Position numbers and translations under genes: made by a program. A DNA stretch of 64,000 nt from DATHTS01 sp041940425 (lineage in GTDB: Bacteria > Acidobacteriota > Blastocatellia > Pyrinomonadales > Pyrinomonadaceae): assembly GCA_041940425.1 (NCBI GenBank), contig JBGTSF010000006.1, forward strand, positions 40,944 through 104,943. Reading direction: 5' to 3'. Every line of letters starts with the position of its first letter. Within the stretch, counting starts at the first letter, position 1. Positions 51,007-60,305 of the stretch are shown here, piece after piece. Below the pieces are notes generated by a model that ran no database searches, was not told the origin of the DNA, and was given only the letters and a program-made list of their open reading frames with translations.

Positions 51007-54000
51007 TTATTTCTCTCGACGGAAAATTTTTTTCAGACTCAATTTTCCGCTTTTTACCGGAACGCTCAAAACGGCGGTCGTGCCGTTTCCTGTTTCCGAG
51101 CGAATTTCAAAACTTCCGCCCAGATTCGCGGCGCGTTTTTTCATATTCGGCAGACCGTTGCCGCCGCGGGTTTCCGCGCCGTTAGCTGAATTCAGGTCAA
51201 AGCCTCTGCCGTTGTCTTTGACCGAAATGATGAACACGCCGCCTGCCAGACGAAATTCGATTTCCGCCGTGTCGCACGCCGAATGTTTTACGAGATTGTT
51301 CAGACATTCTTTGAAGATCAGAAAAACCTCGCGCCGCAAATCCGCGCCGAGCGTTAAATCCGCGTTTTCGACGCCGACCGTGCTGACCTTTAAGCGGATG
51401 TCGCGCAGTTCGGTCATCTCGCCCGCCAAGTTTCTCATCCGCCCGATCAGATCGGAAAGATGATCTTTGGCGGGATTTATCGCCCAGACAATATCGGACA
51501 TCGAATCAACCATCTCGCGCGAAGTTCCGGCGATGGTTTTGAGCGGTTCGGTGATTTGCTTTTGTTCCGCCGGGATTTGATGAGCGGCGATTTCCGACAA
51601 GATGGCGATCTTGGAAAGCGACGCCCCGATGTCGTCGTGCAGATCGGTAGCGATGCGCGTCCGCACCCGTTCGAGTTCCACAAGACGTTTTAAACGAAAG
51701 CGGTAAAGCGCGTAAATCACGCCGGAAATAACAACCCCGGCGATCAGCAAAAACCACCAACGCTGCCAGACCGGACGCGCGATGGAAAAGGAAACACGCG
51801 CCGCCCGCTCGCTTGCCGCGCCTTCCGAGTTGACGGCGCGAACCTCGAAATTATAATTTCCCGGCGCGAGATTTAAATTAACCGTTCTCTGCGCCGAAGG
51901 GTCGCTCCAGTCGGAACTGCCGAATTTGTATTGATAGCGCAGAGCTTCGCCCGTCGAAAAACCGAGCGCGAAAAATTCGATCTGGATCTGCCGCTGTTCC
52001 GAATTTAATTCGAGATTTTCAACGACGGTTTCGCCGAGTTCGGATATTTTTTTCACGCGCTCGCCGTTGACGAGCAGATCGGCGATAAAGATCGGCGGCG
52101 GCGGCGATTTTTCTTCGGCTTCGGGCGCGAGACGCGCGAGATTGAACTTCTGCACGAACCATAAATTCCCGTTCGCGTCGCGTCCGCAGGTGCGCACCAT
52201 GCTGTAGGGCAGACCGTCGGCTTGAGAGTAAAGTTTGACGCGCCCCGTCCGGGGTTCGATACGGGTTATGCCGCGCCCCGTGCCGACATAAATCCTGCCG
52301 AAATCGTCTTCCGTCAGACAGGTCGCGCGGTTGCTCGAAAGACCTTCGGCAACGGTTAAATTGACAAAGCGCGGTTCGTCTTCGGTCGGATTGTCAACGC
52401 GGACGACGCCGCTGTTGCCCGTCGCAATCCAGACGTGCCCGTCGCTGCGGTCGGTGTAAGCGGCGTTGACAAACCCGCTCGGAAAACCGTTTTGAACGGA
52501 AAAATATTGAAATTTCCCGTCACGGAAACGCGCCGCGCCGCCCGAATAAAAACCTATCCAGACATTTCCCGCGCGGTCTTCGGTAAAAGCCGTTACGTTA
52601 TCTACGTGCGATAAACCCTCGGCTTTTCCGAAACGGCGTAATTTTCCCGTCGCGCGTTCCCAGAGATGCAGGTAGGTTTCTTTGTCGCCGACCTTACCGA
52701 AAACGAAGATCCAGACGTTCCCGCGCGAATCTTCCCACATACGAAAAACCTCGTCGGTATAAAGCCCGTCCCGCGTTCGATAAACTTTTACCGGTTCGAC
52801 ACGCGCCAAATCTTCAAATTTTCCGACCGCCGGGTAACGGCGCACGCCCTGATAAGTGGCGATCCACCATTCGCCCGTCCGCGAGCGAAAATCAATCTGA
52901 TTCCAGCCCCAGCCGCGTCCGATCATTCCTTTGATTTTAACGGCGGAAAATTTCGTGCCGTCAAAACGCAGGATTTCATTTATGCCCGAGGAAGCATAAA
53001 TCTCACCGCCGTCGCCGCCGAAAACGGCGTTGATGCCCGACGCCGGAATGCCGTCGCTCTCGCCGTAGATCACGAAACCGCGCCGCGCGAGTTTCAGCGC
53101 GCCGAGCGTGTCCGTTCCGAGCCAGACGTTGCCGCCGCCGTCCTCGCCGAGCGAAACGCTGTCAACCGGAGAAAGTATCGTGCGGAAGTTCGGCTCGCCA
53201 TTCCGGGAAGCGGGTAAGAATTCACAAAGAGCATTGGGCGTTGCGGCTAAAACTCGCCCGTCGGATGTTTCCAGTAAATCGTTGATCCAGTTATTGGACG
53301 CCAAGCCGTTTTTTGTCGTAAAGTTTCCGGTCAGCGCGGGCTGATCCGCGCCTTCCTGATAAGAGTAAAGTTTTATCCCGTAAATCGCGCCGCTTCCGCT
53401 TCCGACCCAGATTCTTCCTTCGCCGTCTTCGAGAAGGCTTTGCACGCCGCCTTCGAAAATAATGGAAATTTTGCCGGTTGCCGGTTCGAAGCGAAACAGA
53501 CTGTTCGTTAAGCCCACCCACAACGCGCCGCGCCGGTCTTCCAGAATCCTGACAAATTCGATCAGCCTGAGATGACCTTGCCACAATTCGTGTTCGATTT
53601 TCGTAAATTCCCATTCGCCCGCGTTTTGCGAAAGACGGTAAAAACCGTCCATCGTCGCCGCGAAAATTTCTCCGGCGCGCGTTTTATGCAAATCCTTGAT
53701 GATCGCCGATTTTCCGTCCGGCTTTGTATCCGGCGGGCGGTATGCGCGAAACATCGCCGGTTCGCCCGCCTGCGGTTTCGCCGCGCCCTTCGGGTCGAAA
53801 ACCGTCATTCCGTCCGAAGTGGCGACGAGATAAATTCCGTTTTCCAATTCCAGCAGATCGTTGATATTCCGGTGCGGCAAGCCGTCCGCCTGCGTGTAGT
53901 TTTTGAATTCGTAGCCGTCAAAACGCGACAAGCCTTCCGAGGTGCAGAACCACAAAAAACCGCGCGAATCTCGGAAAATTCTATTCACGCGGTCGTCAGC

Positions 54001-54129
54001 CAAACCGTCCGCGGTCGTGTAGTTTTTAAAGGATGATTTTTCGGCTCGAACCGGTTTCGCAAAATGAAGACCGAGCGAAAGCGTCAGGCAAAATAACAAG
54101 ATCGAGATCGTTTTTCGACGGCTTTTCAT
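51007..54129 (-). CDS. Propeller-type (HTCS-like) sensor histidine kinase
   Basis: A 1040-aa membrane kinase. Seen: a signal peptide, then about 12-14 two-component regulator propeller repeats (IFRDSRGFLWFCTSEGLSRF-type, DGYEFKNYTQADGLP) over residues 30-690, a Y_Y_Y domain (about 700-780), one membrane helix (about 788-808) and a cytoplasmic HisKA_3 domain with TDLHDDIGASLSK (His about 828) followed by an HATPase with KDNGRGFDL and GGNGLPNMKKRA. The periplasmic propeller resembles that of hybrid sensors for polysaccharides in Bacteroidetes, but here the receiver is separate. It is paired with the NarL-type regulator 90 bp downstream. The stimulus is unknown. Confidence 0.94.
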   Translation of the reverse strand: MKSRRKTISILLFCLTLSLGLHFAKPVRAEKSSFKNYTTADGLADDRVNRIFRDSRGFLWFCTSEGLSRFDGYEFKNYTQADGLPHRNINDLLELENGIYLVATSDGMTVFDPKGAAKPQAGEPAMFRAYRPPDTKPDGKSAIIKDLHKTRAGEIFAATMDGFYRLSQNAGEWEFTKIEHELWQGHLRLIEFVRILEDRRGALWVGLTNSLFRFEPATGKISIIFEGGVQSLLEDGEGRIWVGSGSGAIYGIKLYSYQEGADQPALTGNFTTKNGLASNNWINDLLETSDGRVLAATPNALCEFLPASRNGEPNFRTILSPVDSVSLGEDGGGNVWLGTDTLGALKLARRGFVIYGESDGIPASGINAVFGGDGGEIYASSGINEILRFDGTKFSAVKIKGMIGRGWGWNQIDFRSRTGEWWIATYQGVRRYPAVGKFEDLARVEPVKVYRTRDGLYTDEVFRMWEDSRGNVWIFVFGKVGDKETYLHLWERATGKLRRFGKAEGLSHVDNVTAFTEDRAGNVWIGFYSGGAARFRDGKFQYFSVQNGFPSGFVNAAYTDRSDGHVWIATGNSGVVRVDNPTEDEPRFVNLTVAEGLSSNRATCLTEDDFGRIYVGTGRGITRIEPRTGRVKLYSQADGLPYSMVRTCGRDANGNLWFVQKFNLARLAPEAEEKSPPPPIFIADLLVNGERVKKISELGETVVENLELNSEQRQIQIEFFALGFSTGEALRYQYKFGSSDWSDPSAQRTVNLNLAPGNYNFEVRAVNSEGAASERAARVSFSIARPVWQRWWFLLIAGVVISGVIYALYRFRLKRLVELERVRTRIATDLHDDIGASLSKIAILSEIAAHQIPAEQKQITEPLKTIAGTSREMVDSMSDIVWAINPAKDHLSDLIGRMRNLAGEMTELRDIRLKVSTVGVENADLTLGADLRREVFLIFKECLNNLVKHSACDTAEIEFRLAGGVFIISVKDNGRGFDLNSANGAETRGGNGLPNMKKRAANLGGSFEIRSETGNGTTAVLSVPVKSGKLSLKKIFRREK

Positions 54130-54392
54130 ATTTCGGAACGGCAGCGAAATTCAACAGAAGTTTAGCTCTATTTACGGTTTTTTTAAATCGCCGGACTGAA
54201 TAATAGACAGGGTTTGCGGCTAAGAAAAAACTTTAAAGTCTTTTAAAAACATCCGCCGCGTCGTCAAACTTTACCCGAAACGATTGCAAAATTTTTCGTT
54301 TCCGGTTTAGGCAGAAATCTTTTTCCATTTAATTTACCGCGCGGATTTGATATTTTGATTACACGGCGGTTTTAATGTGCCGTTGAGCAAAA
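54130..54392. other. Divergent intergenic, no clear site recognised
   Basis: Lies between the leftward sensor kinase and the rightward aat gene. I saw no repeat hairpin and no strong promoter, only AT-rich tracts; it must hold promoters for both genes. Confidence 0.4.
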
Positions 54393-55085
54393 ATGTTTTC
54401 GATAAATTTTCCCGATCCTCGAACGCACGAATTTGCCGAATGGGTTTTGTTCGGCGATTACTATTATCACGCGAGCGACATCATCGCGTTCGGCGGCGAG
54501 ATGACGACGGAAAATCTCCGAAAGGCTTACCGGCACGGAATTTTCCCATGGCACATCGGCGGTCTGCCGCTTCCCTGGTTTTGTCCCGAACAACGCGCGA
54601 TTCTCGAATTTGACGAACTTCATATTCCGAAAAGCCTGCGAAAAGATTATCGAAAAACTTTATTTACGTTTACGATTGACCGCGCCTTCGAGCGCGTCAT
54701 CGAATTTTGCGCGCGCGTCAAACGAAACCGCGAAACGGGTACGTGGATCACGCGCGGATTTATCGAATCATATACAAAATTTCATAAAGCGGGCGACGCG
54801 CACAGCGTCGAAGTTTGGGATGAAAACGAACAACTTGTCGGCGGACTTTACGGCGTAGATATGGGCGGCGTGTTCGGCGGCGAGAGTATGTTTCATCTCA
54901 GATCGAACGCATCGAAATTCGCGCTTCTTTTTTTGATCGAACATCTCAAAACGCGCGGCGCGACGTGGATTGATATTCAGGTCATGACGCCGCATTTTGA
55001 AATCCTCGGCGCGAAGGAAATCGAAAGAAACGAATTTTTAAGTAAATTGGAAAATACGCAAAGGAAAGGATTAAAATTATTTTAG
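54393..55085 (+). CDS. aat: Leucyl/phenylalanyl-tRNA--protein transferase
   Basis: It attaches Leu or Phe to the N-terminus of proteins that begin with Arg or Lys, marking them for ClpAP degradation (N-degron path). Seen: FPDPRTHEFAEWVLFGDYYY, IIAFGGEMTTENLRKAYRHG, IFPWHIGG and PLPWFCPEQRAIL (the hallmark F(P)W and WxxPxxR region), then TWITRGFIESYTKFHKAGDA, HSVEVWDENEQLVGGLYGVD and FGGESMFHLRSNASKFAL, all Aat motifs. Length 230 aa is normal. The next gene (a YwbE homologue) starts 7 bp after its stop. Confidence 0.95.
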   Translation: MFSINFPDPRTHEFAEWVLFGDYYYHASDIIAFGGEMTTENLRKAYRHGIFPWHIGGLPLPWFCPEQRAILEFDELHIPKSLRKDYRKTLFTFTIDRAFERVIEFCARVKRNRETGTWITRGFIESYTKFHKAGDAHSVEVWDENEQLVGGLYGVDMGGVFGGESMFHLRSNASKFALLFLIEHLKTRGATWIDIQVMTPHFEILGAKEIERNEFLSKLENTQRKGLKLF

Positions 55086-55092
55086 AGGAATT

Positions 55093-55299
55093 ATGCCGCA
55101 TCGTGAAAGAAAAAATATCCGCATTGGATCAAAAGTTTCGATCGTTCTCAAACAAGATCAGCGCACGGGACGGCGGACAATCGGCGTGGTGAAAGATTTG
55201 CTGACCAATTCAAACTTTCACCCGCACGGGATCAAGGTGCGTCTGACAGACGGACAGGTCGGGCGCGTGCAGGAAATTTTGAGCGAGGAAGAAAAATAA
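55093..55299 (+). CDS. YwbE-family small protein
   Basis: A 68-aa protein with RKNIRIGSKVSIVLKQDQRT, RTIGVVKDLLTNSNFHPHGI and KVRLTDGQVGRVQEIL, the full length and motifs of the YwbE (DUF2196) family, a small beta-barrel-like protein of unknown function that is widely conserved. It is tightly packed between aat and a DinB gene, which suggests co-transcription. Confidence 0.88.
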   Translation: MPHRERKNIRIGSKVSIVLKQDQRTGRRTIGVVKDLLTNSNFHPHGIKVRLTDGQVGRVQEILSEEEK

Positions 55300-55303
55300 T
55301 TTT

Positions 55304-55771
55304 ATGGACGCGCAAAAGGATTTACGCAAACATTTGCTCGAACTGCTCGAAGGCAAATTCGCGCATGTTGATCTCGAAACCGTCATCACGGATTTTCCCG
55401 TCGAAAAGTTAAATACAAAAGTCGAAAATTTTCCGCATACTGCCTGGCATCTGCTCGAACATATCCGCATCGCGCAGTGGGACATTCTCGAATTCAGCCG
55501 TGATGCCGCCTACGTCTCGCCCGAATTTCCCGACGGTTACTGGAATTTGAAAGATGCGACGGCGGAAGATTGGGGAAAATCGGTCGCGCAAGTTCTAAAA
55601 AACTTACAAGAGATGCGTGATTTGGTTTCAGACGAAACTGGCGACCTGTTTGAAAAATTTCCGCACGGAAGCGGGCAGACGCTTTTTCGTGAAGCATTGC
55701 TCGTCGCCGATCACAACGCTTATCATCTCGGTCAGCTTGCGATGCTTAAAAAGATTTTCGAAGCGGAATAA
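55304..55771 (+). CDS. DinB-superfamily protein
   Basis: A 155-aa four-helix protein. The three metal-binding His of the DinB/YfiT group are visible: PHTAWHLLEHIRIAQWDILE (about residue 45-62) and AVLVADHNAYHLGQLAMLKK-like NAYHLGQL near the C-terminus. Many members are thiol-dependent or metal-dependent transferases (bacillithiol, mycothiol and others); the present one is of unknown activity. It begins 4 bp after the YwbE homologue and ends a three-gene run with aat. Confidence 0.85.
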   Translation: MDAQKDLRKHLLELLEGKFAHVDLETVITDFPVEKLNTKVENFPHTAWHLLEHIRIAQWDILEFSRDAAYVSPEFPDGYWNLKDATAEDWGKSVAQVLKNLQEMRDLVSDETGDLFEKFPHGSGQTLFREALLVADHNAYHLGQLAMLKKIFEAE

Positions 55772-55777
55772 AACTAT

Positions 55778-57142
55778 TTATTTAATCAAGCTTTCCGCCG
55801 CCGCTTCGCCGGTTTCGACCGCGCCTTCCATAAAACCCTGCCAGTCGGCGAGATGTTCACCGGCGAATAAAACTTTGCCGTGCGGACGCTGTAAGATCGG
55901 GCGGATGCCGAACCATTGACCGGGACGATAGAGCGCGTATGCGCCGTCGGTATATTTATCTCTCTGCCAGGCGTAGGACGCGATTCCTTTGGCGAGTTTC
56001 GGCGCGTCTTCGTCAAAATCAATCAAATCTCTCGTGATGAGCTTCATTCTCCGTTCATCGGACTGCGAAGCGAGAACGTCCGCCTTTTCGCCGATGGCGT
56101 AAGCGGTCAAAATGCCTTCTTTGCCCGCTTGATTCTGCGTGCTGTGAAAATAGAAATGCGACGTAACGTCCGACACAAGCGAGAAATTTTCCTCTTTCCA
56201 AAAACGCTTTTCATATAAAACCGAATTTTTGCAGATCCGCGCATAAATTAATTTCTCGGCGGCTTCACGCTGGACGGTCGGCAGCGGCGGATTGAATTTT
56301 ATTTTTAGCAAACTTTGCGTAGGGGCAGTGCAGATAACTGCGTCCGCGCGGTAAGAATCGGTTTCGGTCTTGACCGTTACGATGCCGTTTTTCGCCTGAT
56401 TTATTTCGGTAACGAGCGTTCCGGTTTTAATATTTTCCGCGCCGACGCGTTTTGTAAATTCTTCCGCGAGCCGCGAATTGCCGCCCGTCATTTTGTAATC
56501 CATCTCGTTTTTCGGACTCGATTCGGCGTATTCAGCCATCGCGCCGTAAGCCGAAACGTGCCGGATTGATTCACCGAAATCGGTGCTGTCCATCAGATCG
56601 CGCAGGATCAGATCGCTTTCCGAAAAACCGATCTTTTCGAGATATGTCCACCAATCCAATTTGTCGAGATTTCTTTCCTGCAAAGCGGTGAGTTTTTCAT
56701 AATTCGCTTTCGCTTTTTCAAAAGCCTGTTTCGCAGTTTCGGAAAATCCCCACGCGCCCGGACGAGAAACTTTTCCGTTTTGTAAAAGATAATCGTCGAA
56801 CTGATGTTTTTGAAGCGGGATTTTAAAATCCGCGCACAGGGCTTGTATTCGTTCGTGACTTTCGCCCACCCATTCCGCGCCGAGTTCGCAGATCAGATTT
56901 TGGTTTTGCGGCATTCGATACGAAAAAACGCGCCCGCCGATGCGGTCTCTGGCTTCGAGAACGGTTACATTCCAGCCCGCATTTTTTAATTTATACGCGG
57001 CTGACAAGCCCGCAAAGCCCGCGCCGATGATGACGCAGGATTTTTTTCTTTGAGCGAAAATGTTCTGTGATGAAAGCGCGACGGCGGCGGAACTCGCGCC
57101 CAGGATTTTCAGAAACTCGCGGCGGTTTTGTTTATTCGGCAT
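55778..57142 (-). CDS. Tat-exported flavin amine oxidase
   Basis: A 454-aa FAD-dependent amine oxidase of the monoamine oxidase family. Seen: a Tat signal (NRREFLKILGASSAAVALSS), the dinucleotide motif VIIGAGFAGLSAAYKLKNAG, VLEARDRIGGRVFSYRM, and the C-terminal FAD motif VLFAGEHLADWQGFMEGAVE. A covalent Cys link cannot be assumed. It would oxidise a primary or secondary amine to the aldehyde with release of H2O2, in the periplasm. The stop is 6 bp from the convergent DinB stop. Confidence 0.9.
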   Translation of the reverse strand: MPNKQNRREFLKILGASSAAVALSSQNIFAQRKKSCVIIGAGFAGLSAAYKLKNAGWNVTVLEARDRIGGRVFSYRMPQNQNLICELGAEWVGESHERIQALCADFKIPLQKHQFDDYLLQNGKVSRPGAWGFSETAKQAFEKAKANYEKLTALQERNLDKLDWWTYLEKIGFSESDLILRDLMDSTDFGESIRHVSAYGAMAEYAESSPKNEMDYKMTGGNSRLAEEFTKRVGAENIKTGTLVTEINQAKNGIVTVKTETDSYRADAVICTAPTQSLLKIKFNPPLPTVQREAAEKLIYARICKNSVLYEKRFWKEENFSLVSDVTSHFYFHSTQNQAGKEGILTAYAIGEKADVLASQSDERRMKLITRDLIDFDEDAPKLAKGIASYAWQRDKYTDGAYALYRPGQWFGIRPILQRPHGKVLFAGEHLADWQGFMEGAVETGEAAAESLIK

Positions 57143-57289
57143 AAATTTCGGGTTTATATTTGTCTGTTTTTAGGAAGTAATCCGGTCGAAAATTCTTTCT
57201 GCCACAATATACAAAAGATTTTTTGATTGCACAAACCGATCCGCACACTGCACGAAGCGGTCTGCAAATCATTTCTTTTTATTTATTTT

Positions 57290-58564
57290 TTACTGCTTAA
57301 CGCCCGTCAGATTAAAATTAAATCCTTTCCAGCTTAGTTCCTTGATTTTTTTTCCATCGTCGCGGTTAAAACAGACATCGCCGAAAAATGCGTAATCGAA
57401 AAAGCAGTCCGGCTTGGTCGGATAGAGTTTGATGTCGCCCGATTGAAGAAAGCCGTTTTTCAGAACGATTGTAAAACTGCCGCCGTCATCACGTTTATAA
57501 GTTCCCTGAAATTCTTCCAGATTTTTGTTCGGATTAGGAATGATTTTCGGCGCGGTAAAATTTTTGACCGACAATTCCTTCTCCTGCATAATGTCGGTCA
57601 AGCCCTGCGAGATCATATCGAACGCGCCGGACGAAAGATTCGAAAGCACGACGTAGCCGTATTTTTTGTCCTTTTCGATTTCGTAATACGCCCGATGCCC
57701 GTTTGTTCTGCCGCTTCCGCTGATCGTCTTTTCACCGATTAGATTCGCTTTCGCCGTCGCGCCGTATTTGCCGTCGAGAACGGCTTCGCCGAACCGATAG
57801 ACATCACGCGCCGTGCTGAAAACCGAACCCGCGCCGACCAAGAACGAATAATCTTTAAGCGGCGCGTTGATGATTCCTTCGGGCGTGAGAAAATAATCCT
57901 GCGCTCGGCGTTGCATAATCATCTGCCCGTTAAAATCGAGCGAATCGGTCATCCCGGCGGGCGCGAAAACATATTCGTCTAAAAGCCGTGCGTAAGATTC
58001 TCCCGAAGCGATCTCCAAAACGCGCGCCAAAACCGCGTAGCCGCCGGAGCTGTAAAGACGCTGAGTTCCGGGTTCAAAGGCGAGTTTTGCCTGCTTTACT
58101 TTTTCGATAAATTCGGCGGAAGTGTAATTAACGGATTCCTGTTCGGGCGGCATCACGCGGTGCAGGATGCCCGAACGATGCCGTCCCAGCATCTCGATAG
58201 TAATCTTATCGCCGCTCGGAAAATCGGGAATATATTTGCTCAATTTGTCGTCGAGCGCGATCTTCTTTTCTTCGATCAGGCGAATCAAAATTACCGAAGT
58301 CATCGGCTTGGTGATCGAAGCGATGCCGATGCGCGTGTTCGTCTGATTCGGAATCTTAAAATCGGCATTGGCAATTCCGAAGGCTTTTTCGTAAATCACT
58401 TTGCCGTTTTCCGAAGCCAAAACGACGCCCGAAAAATGTCCGGCTTTGGCAAACGGCGCGATGAAATCGTCTATCTGTTTCGCCTTTGCGGATTGGCTGA
58501 AAGCGGTTTGGAAAAACAACGGTATAAATAACAACAAAAAAGCCAAAAATTTTAATTTGTTCAT
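57290..58564 (-). CDS. Exported serine hydrolase (class C beta-lactamase fold)
   Basis: A 424-aa protein of the beta-lactamase/transpeptidase-like family. Seen: a signal peptide (ending TAFSQ), the nucleophile motif SITK (SxxK, about residue 82) in GIASITKPMTSVIL, and YSSGGYAVLARVL, where the YxN Tyr is kept but the third residue is Ser; the KTG-like region is not obvious (GRTNGHRAYY). A C-terminal domain of about 100 aa follows. Members are esterases, D-amino-acid amidases or carboxypeptidases; the lactamase function is unlikely. It stands alone, with no hairpin at either end. Confidence 0.85.
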   Translation of the reverse strand: MNKLKFLAFLLLFIPLFFQTAFSQSAKAKQIDDFIAPFAKAGHFSGVVLASENGKVIYEKAFGIANADFKIPNQTNTRIGIASITKPMTSVILIRLIEEKKIALDDKLSKYIPDFPSGDKITIEMLGRHRSGILHRVMPPEQESVNYTSAEFIEKVKQAKLAFEPGTQRLYSSGGYAVLARVLEIASGESYARLLDEYVFAPAGMTDSLDFNGQMIMQRRAQDYFLTPEGIINAPLKDYSFLVGAGSVFSTARDVYRFGEAVLDGKYGATAKANLIGEKTISGSGRTNGHRAYYEIEKDKKYGYVVLSNLSSGAFDMISQGLTDIMQEKELSVKNFTAPKIIPNPNKNLEEFQGTYKRDDGGSFTIVLKNGFLQSGDIKLYPTKPDCFFDYAFFGDVCFNRDDGKKIKELSWKGFNFNLTGVKQ

Positions 58565-58821
58565 TTTAAAAACACCTCTCTTTCTCGAATAACTGCCGGA
58601 TCAGAGAAAACAAATTCGCGCGTGATCGTCGGCGAAAACGTAAGAATTCTTCCGTAAAACGAACACACTTCGCCGCTAAGGGAGTTTGCGAAGTCTTCCC
58701 GCAGCAATGTCCGGCTTTGAATTTCACTTATATTAAATGTTTATACGGGATATAAAACATAAAGTTCAAAGCGGCGGATTTTGATATTCATTTTTCGGCG
58801 GATAATCGTTGAGAGATAAGT

Positions 58822-59265
58822 TTACGGGTTTTTCCATTCATAAAGAATATCGGGCAGATTTTCTTCATTTTCAAAACCGCGACCGATAATTTTGAAGCCG
58901 TGTTTTTCGTAAAATCCTTGCGCGTTTTTGTTGATCTCGAATGTAAAAAGCCGCAGCGTATCGGACATTTCTTTGGCGAGATTCAAGAGCCGCGCGCCGA
59001 TGCCTTTGTTTTGATAATCATTATGGATGTAAAGCTGGTTGAGATGCTCGCCCTCGACCGCCAGAATGCCGACAATTCTTTCATTCGCTTCGTCAACTGC
59101 GAGAAAGACCTCGTTTTCTTTGACGAGAACGGTTTTCAGGAAATTCAGATGATCTTCGAAATCGTGAATCTCTTTTTGCCCGAGCGCTTTCTCCTTGCTC
59201 TCGCGCCACATCTTTACGGTTTCTGCGGCGTATTTTTCGTCGTAGGGAATTATCTTGATTTTCAT
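58822..59265 (-). CDS. GNAT-family N-acetyltransferase
   Basis: A 147-aa acetyltransferase. Seen: the acetyl-CoA loop IHNDYQNKGIGARLLNLA (Q/RxxGxG/A), the preceding beta-strand IVGILAVEGEHLNQLYI, and the C-terminal EKHGFKIIGRG motif. It transfers acetyl from acetyl-CoA to an amine; the substrate is unknown. It stands alone. Confidence 0.9.
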   Translation of the reverse strand: MKIKIIPYDEKYAAETVKMWRESKEKALGQKEIHDFEDHLNFLKTVLVKENEVFLAVDEANERIVGILAVEGEHLNQLYIHNDYQNKGIGARLLNLAKEMSDTLRLFTFEINKNAQGFYEKHGFKIIGRGFENEENLPDILYEWKNP

Positions 59266-59402
59266 TTTTACTACTACTTTAAAACAAGTTCGCCTTTATA
59301 TGAATCGGAATAGCATTTATTACCGACATTGAAGGTATCAAACAATTTGAATTTTCGAATTATCGAAAATTAAGAGTCTCGTCGTAAATTAAGCTACCGC
59401 CG

Positions 59403-60047
59403 TCATTCCACGGAATACGCCAGCCGTAATGCGTGAAAGACAATCGCTGAAACGGTTAAAAGTATACAGCACGCGCCGACCAAGCCGGTTAAAACAACCG
59501 TAATTCCCAAAAGCGGTATAGGAATCGGACCGATCATAAGAAATACCCATGTATCCAAATAATCAACCAGAGCGATTTGCCCCCAGGTAAGCGCGGCTGA
59601 ACCGAGCGCAATAAAAAAGAATTGTTTGATGGCGGATGTTCCTTCCTCGATCAGAGAGTCATGCGCCATTGATAAAATTGTAGAGTAAATCAAGAATCCC
59701 ACAGCTACTATCCACGGAAAATGCCATTGCGGGATAAACTCATTAACTGACATGAAGGTGAATGCGGCATAAAATGCCAACAGTAAGATGACGTTTGAAA
59801 CTACGTAAATGCTCTCCCTATCCCGGGATGTCGCTCGTGCAATGTTAACCAAGCCTTCTATAACGCCGTAAGCGGAAATAACAACGAAGAGTCCTAAGAT
59901 AATCTGGAGCATTTGGAAGAAAAATTCTTTTTGGTTTGTGGCGTAGAAACAAATGACGGATACAAGCATTGCCACACCCATGACAATCACAAATATAAAA
60001 CCGACCTTCATTGAGGTCGTCGCTGGCGATTGAACTTCCTCATTCAT
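59403..60047 (-). CDS. Multi-pass membrane protein, unknown function
   Basis: A 214-aa protein with five or six hydrophobic segments (about residues 13-33, 45-65, 85-100, 110-128, 145-165 and 175-205). No motif or family was recognised. It has a short polar N-terminus (MNEEVQSPATTS). The strong hydrophobic pattern supports a real gene. Codon use looks a little richer in A/T-ending codons than the neighbours, so it may have been transferred, but this is an impression. The intergenic region upstream (60048-60176) shows nothing else. Confidence 0.6.
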   Translation of the reverse strand: MNEEVQSPATTSMKVGFIFVIVMGVAMLVSVICFYATNQKEFFFQMLQIILGLFVVISAYGVIEGLVNIARATSRDRESIYVVSNVILLLAFYAAFTFMSVNEFIPQWHFPWIVAVGFLIYSTILSMAHDSLIEEGTSAIKQFFFIALGSAALTWGQIALVDYLDTWVFLMIGPIPIPLLGITVVLTGLVGACCILLTVSAIVFHALRLAYSVE

Positions 60048-60176
60048 ATCGGCACTCCTCTTAGTTTTGTTTACAAAGGCGGCGAACTTTTTAGTTTTAG
60101 TTTATGACGTTATTTTTACTCTTGATTTTTAAGAAAGTCAATAACTATCACTGTTTGCGTTTTTGCGGCGGCAAAT

Positions 60177-60211
60177 AATAATTCCGCATAAATGATTTAT
60201 GCGGAATTATT
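60177..60211 (-). terminator. Terminator of the original MoxR-type transcript
   Basis: A perfect 17-bp stem (60177-60193 with 60195-60211, centre G), AATAATTCCGCATAAAT and complement. It lies about 27 bp beyond the outer copy of the MoxR 3' end, so it was probably the native terminator before the insertion. Confidence 0.8.
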
Positions 60212-60237
60212 TTTCGTTTAAGATTTAACGGCTTTTC

Positions 60238-60291
60238 AGATGATCGTCGTAACAATCTCGCGGATGCTTCTCTGTAATTTTCTATCGTCGG
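60238..60291 (-). repeat. Displaced copy of the 3' end of the MoxR-type gene
   Basis: This 54-bp segment matches 61029-61082, exactly 791 bp away, with 49 of 54 bases identical. Read leftward it still encodes DDRKLQRSIREIVTTII and a stop. The live gene ends DDRELQRSIREIVTTII. Four of the five base changes are synonymous. It is the outer half of a direct repeat bracketing the HNH gene and its partner. Confidence 0.9.
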
Positions 60292-60305
60292 AAAAAACCG
60301 AAAAT

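Noticed and set aside
55304..55771. DNA polymerase IV (also called DinB)
   Set aside because: This is the small four-helix DinB/YfiT metal-binding family, which only shares the name.
57290..58564. Antibiotic-resistance beta-lactamase
   Set aside because: It shares the SxxK fold, but YxN is YSS and no KTG motif is clear; an esterase or peptidase role is more likely.
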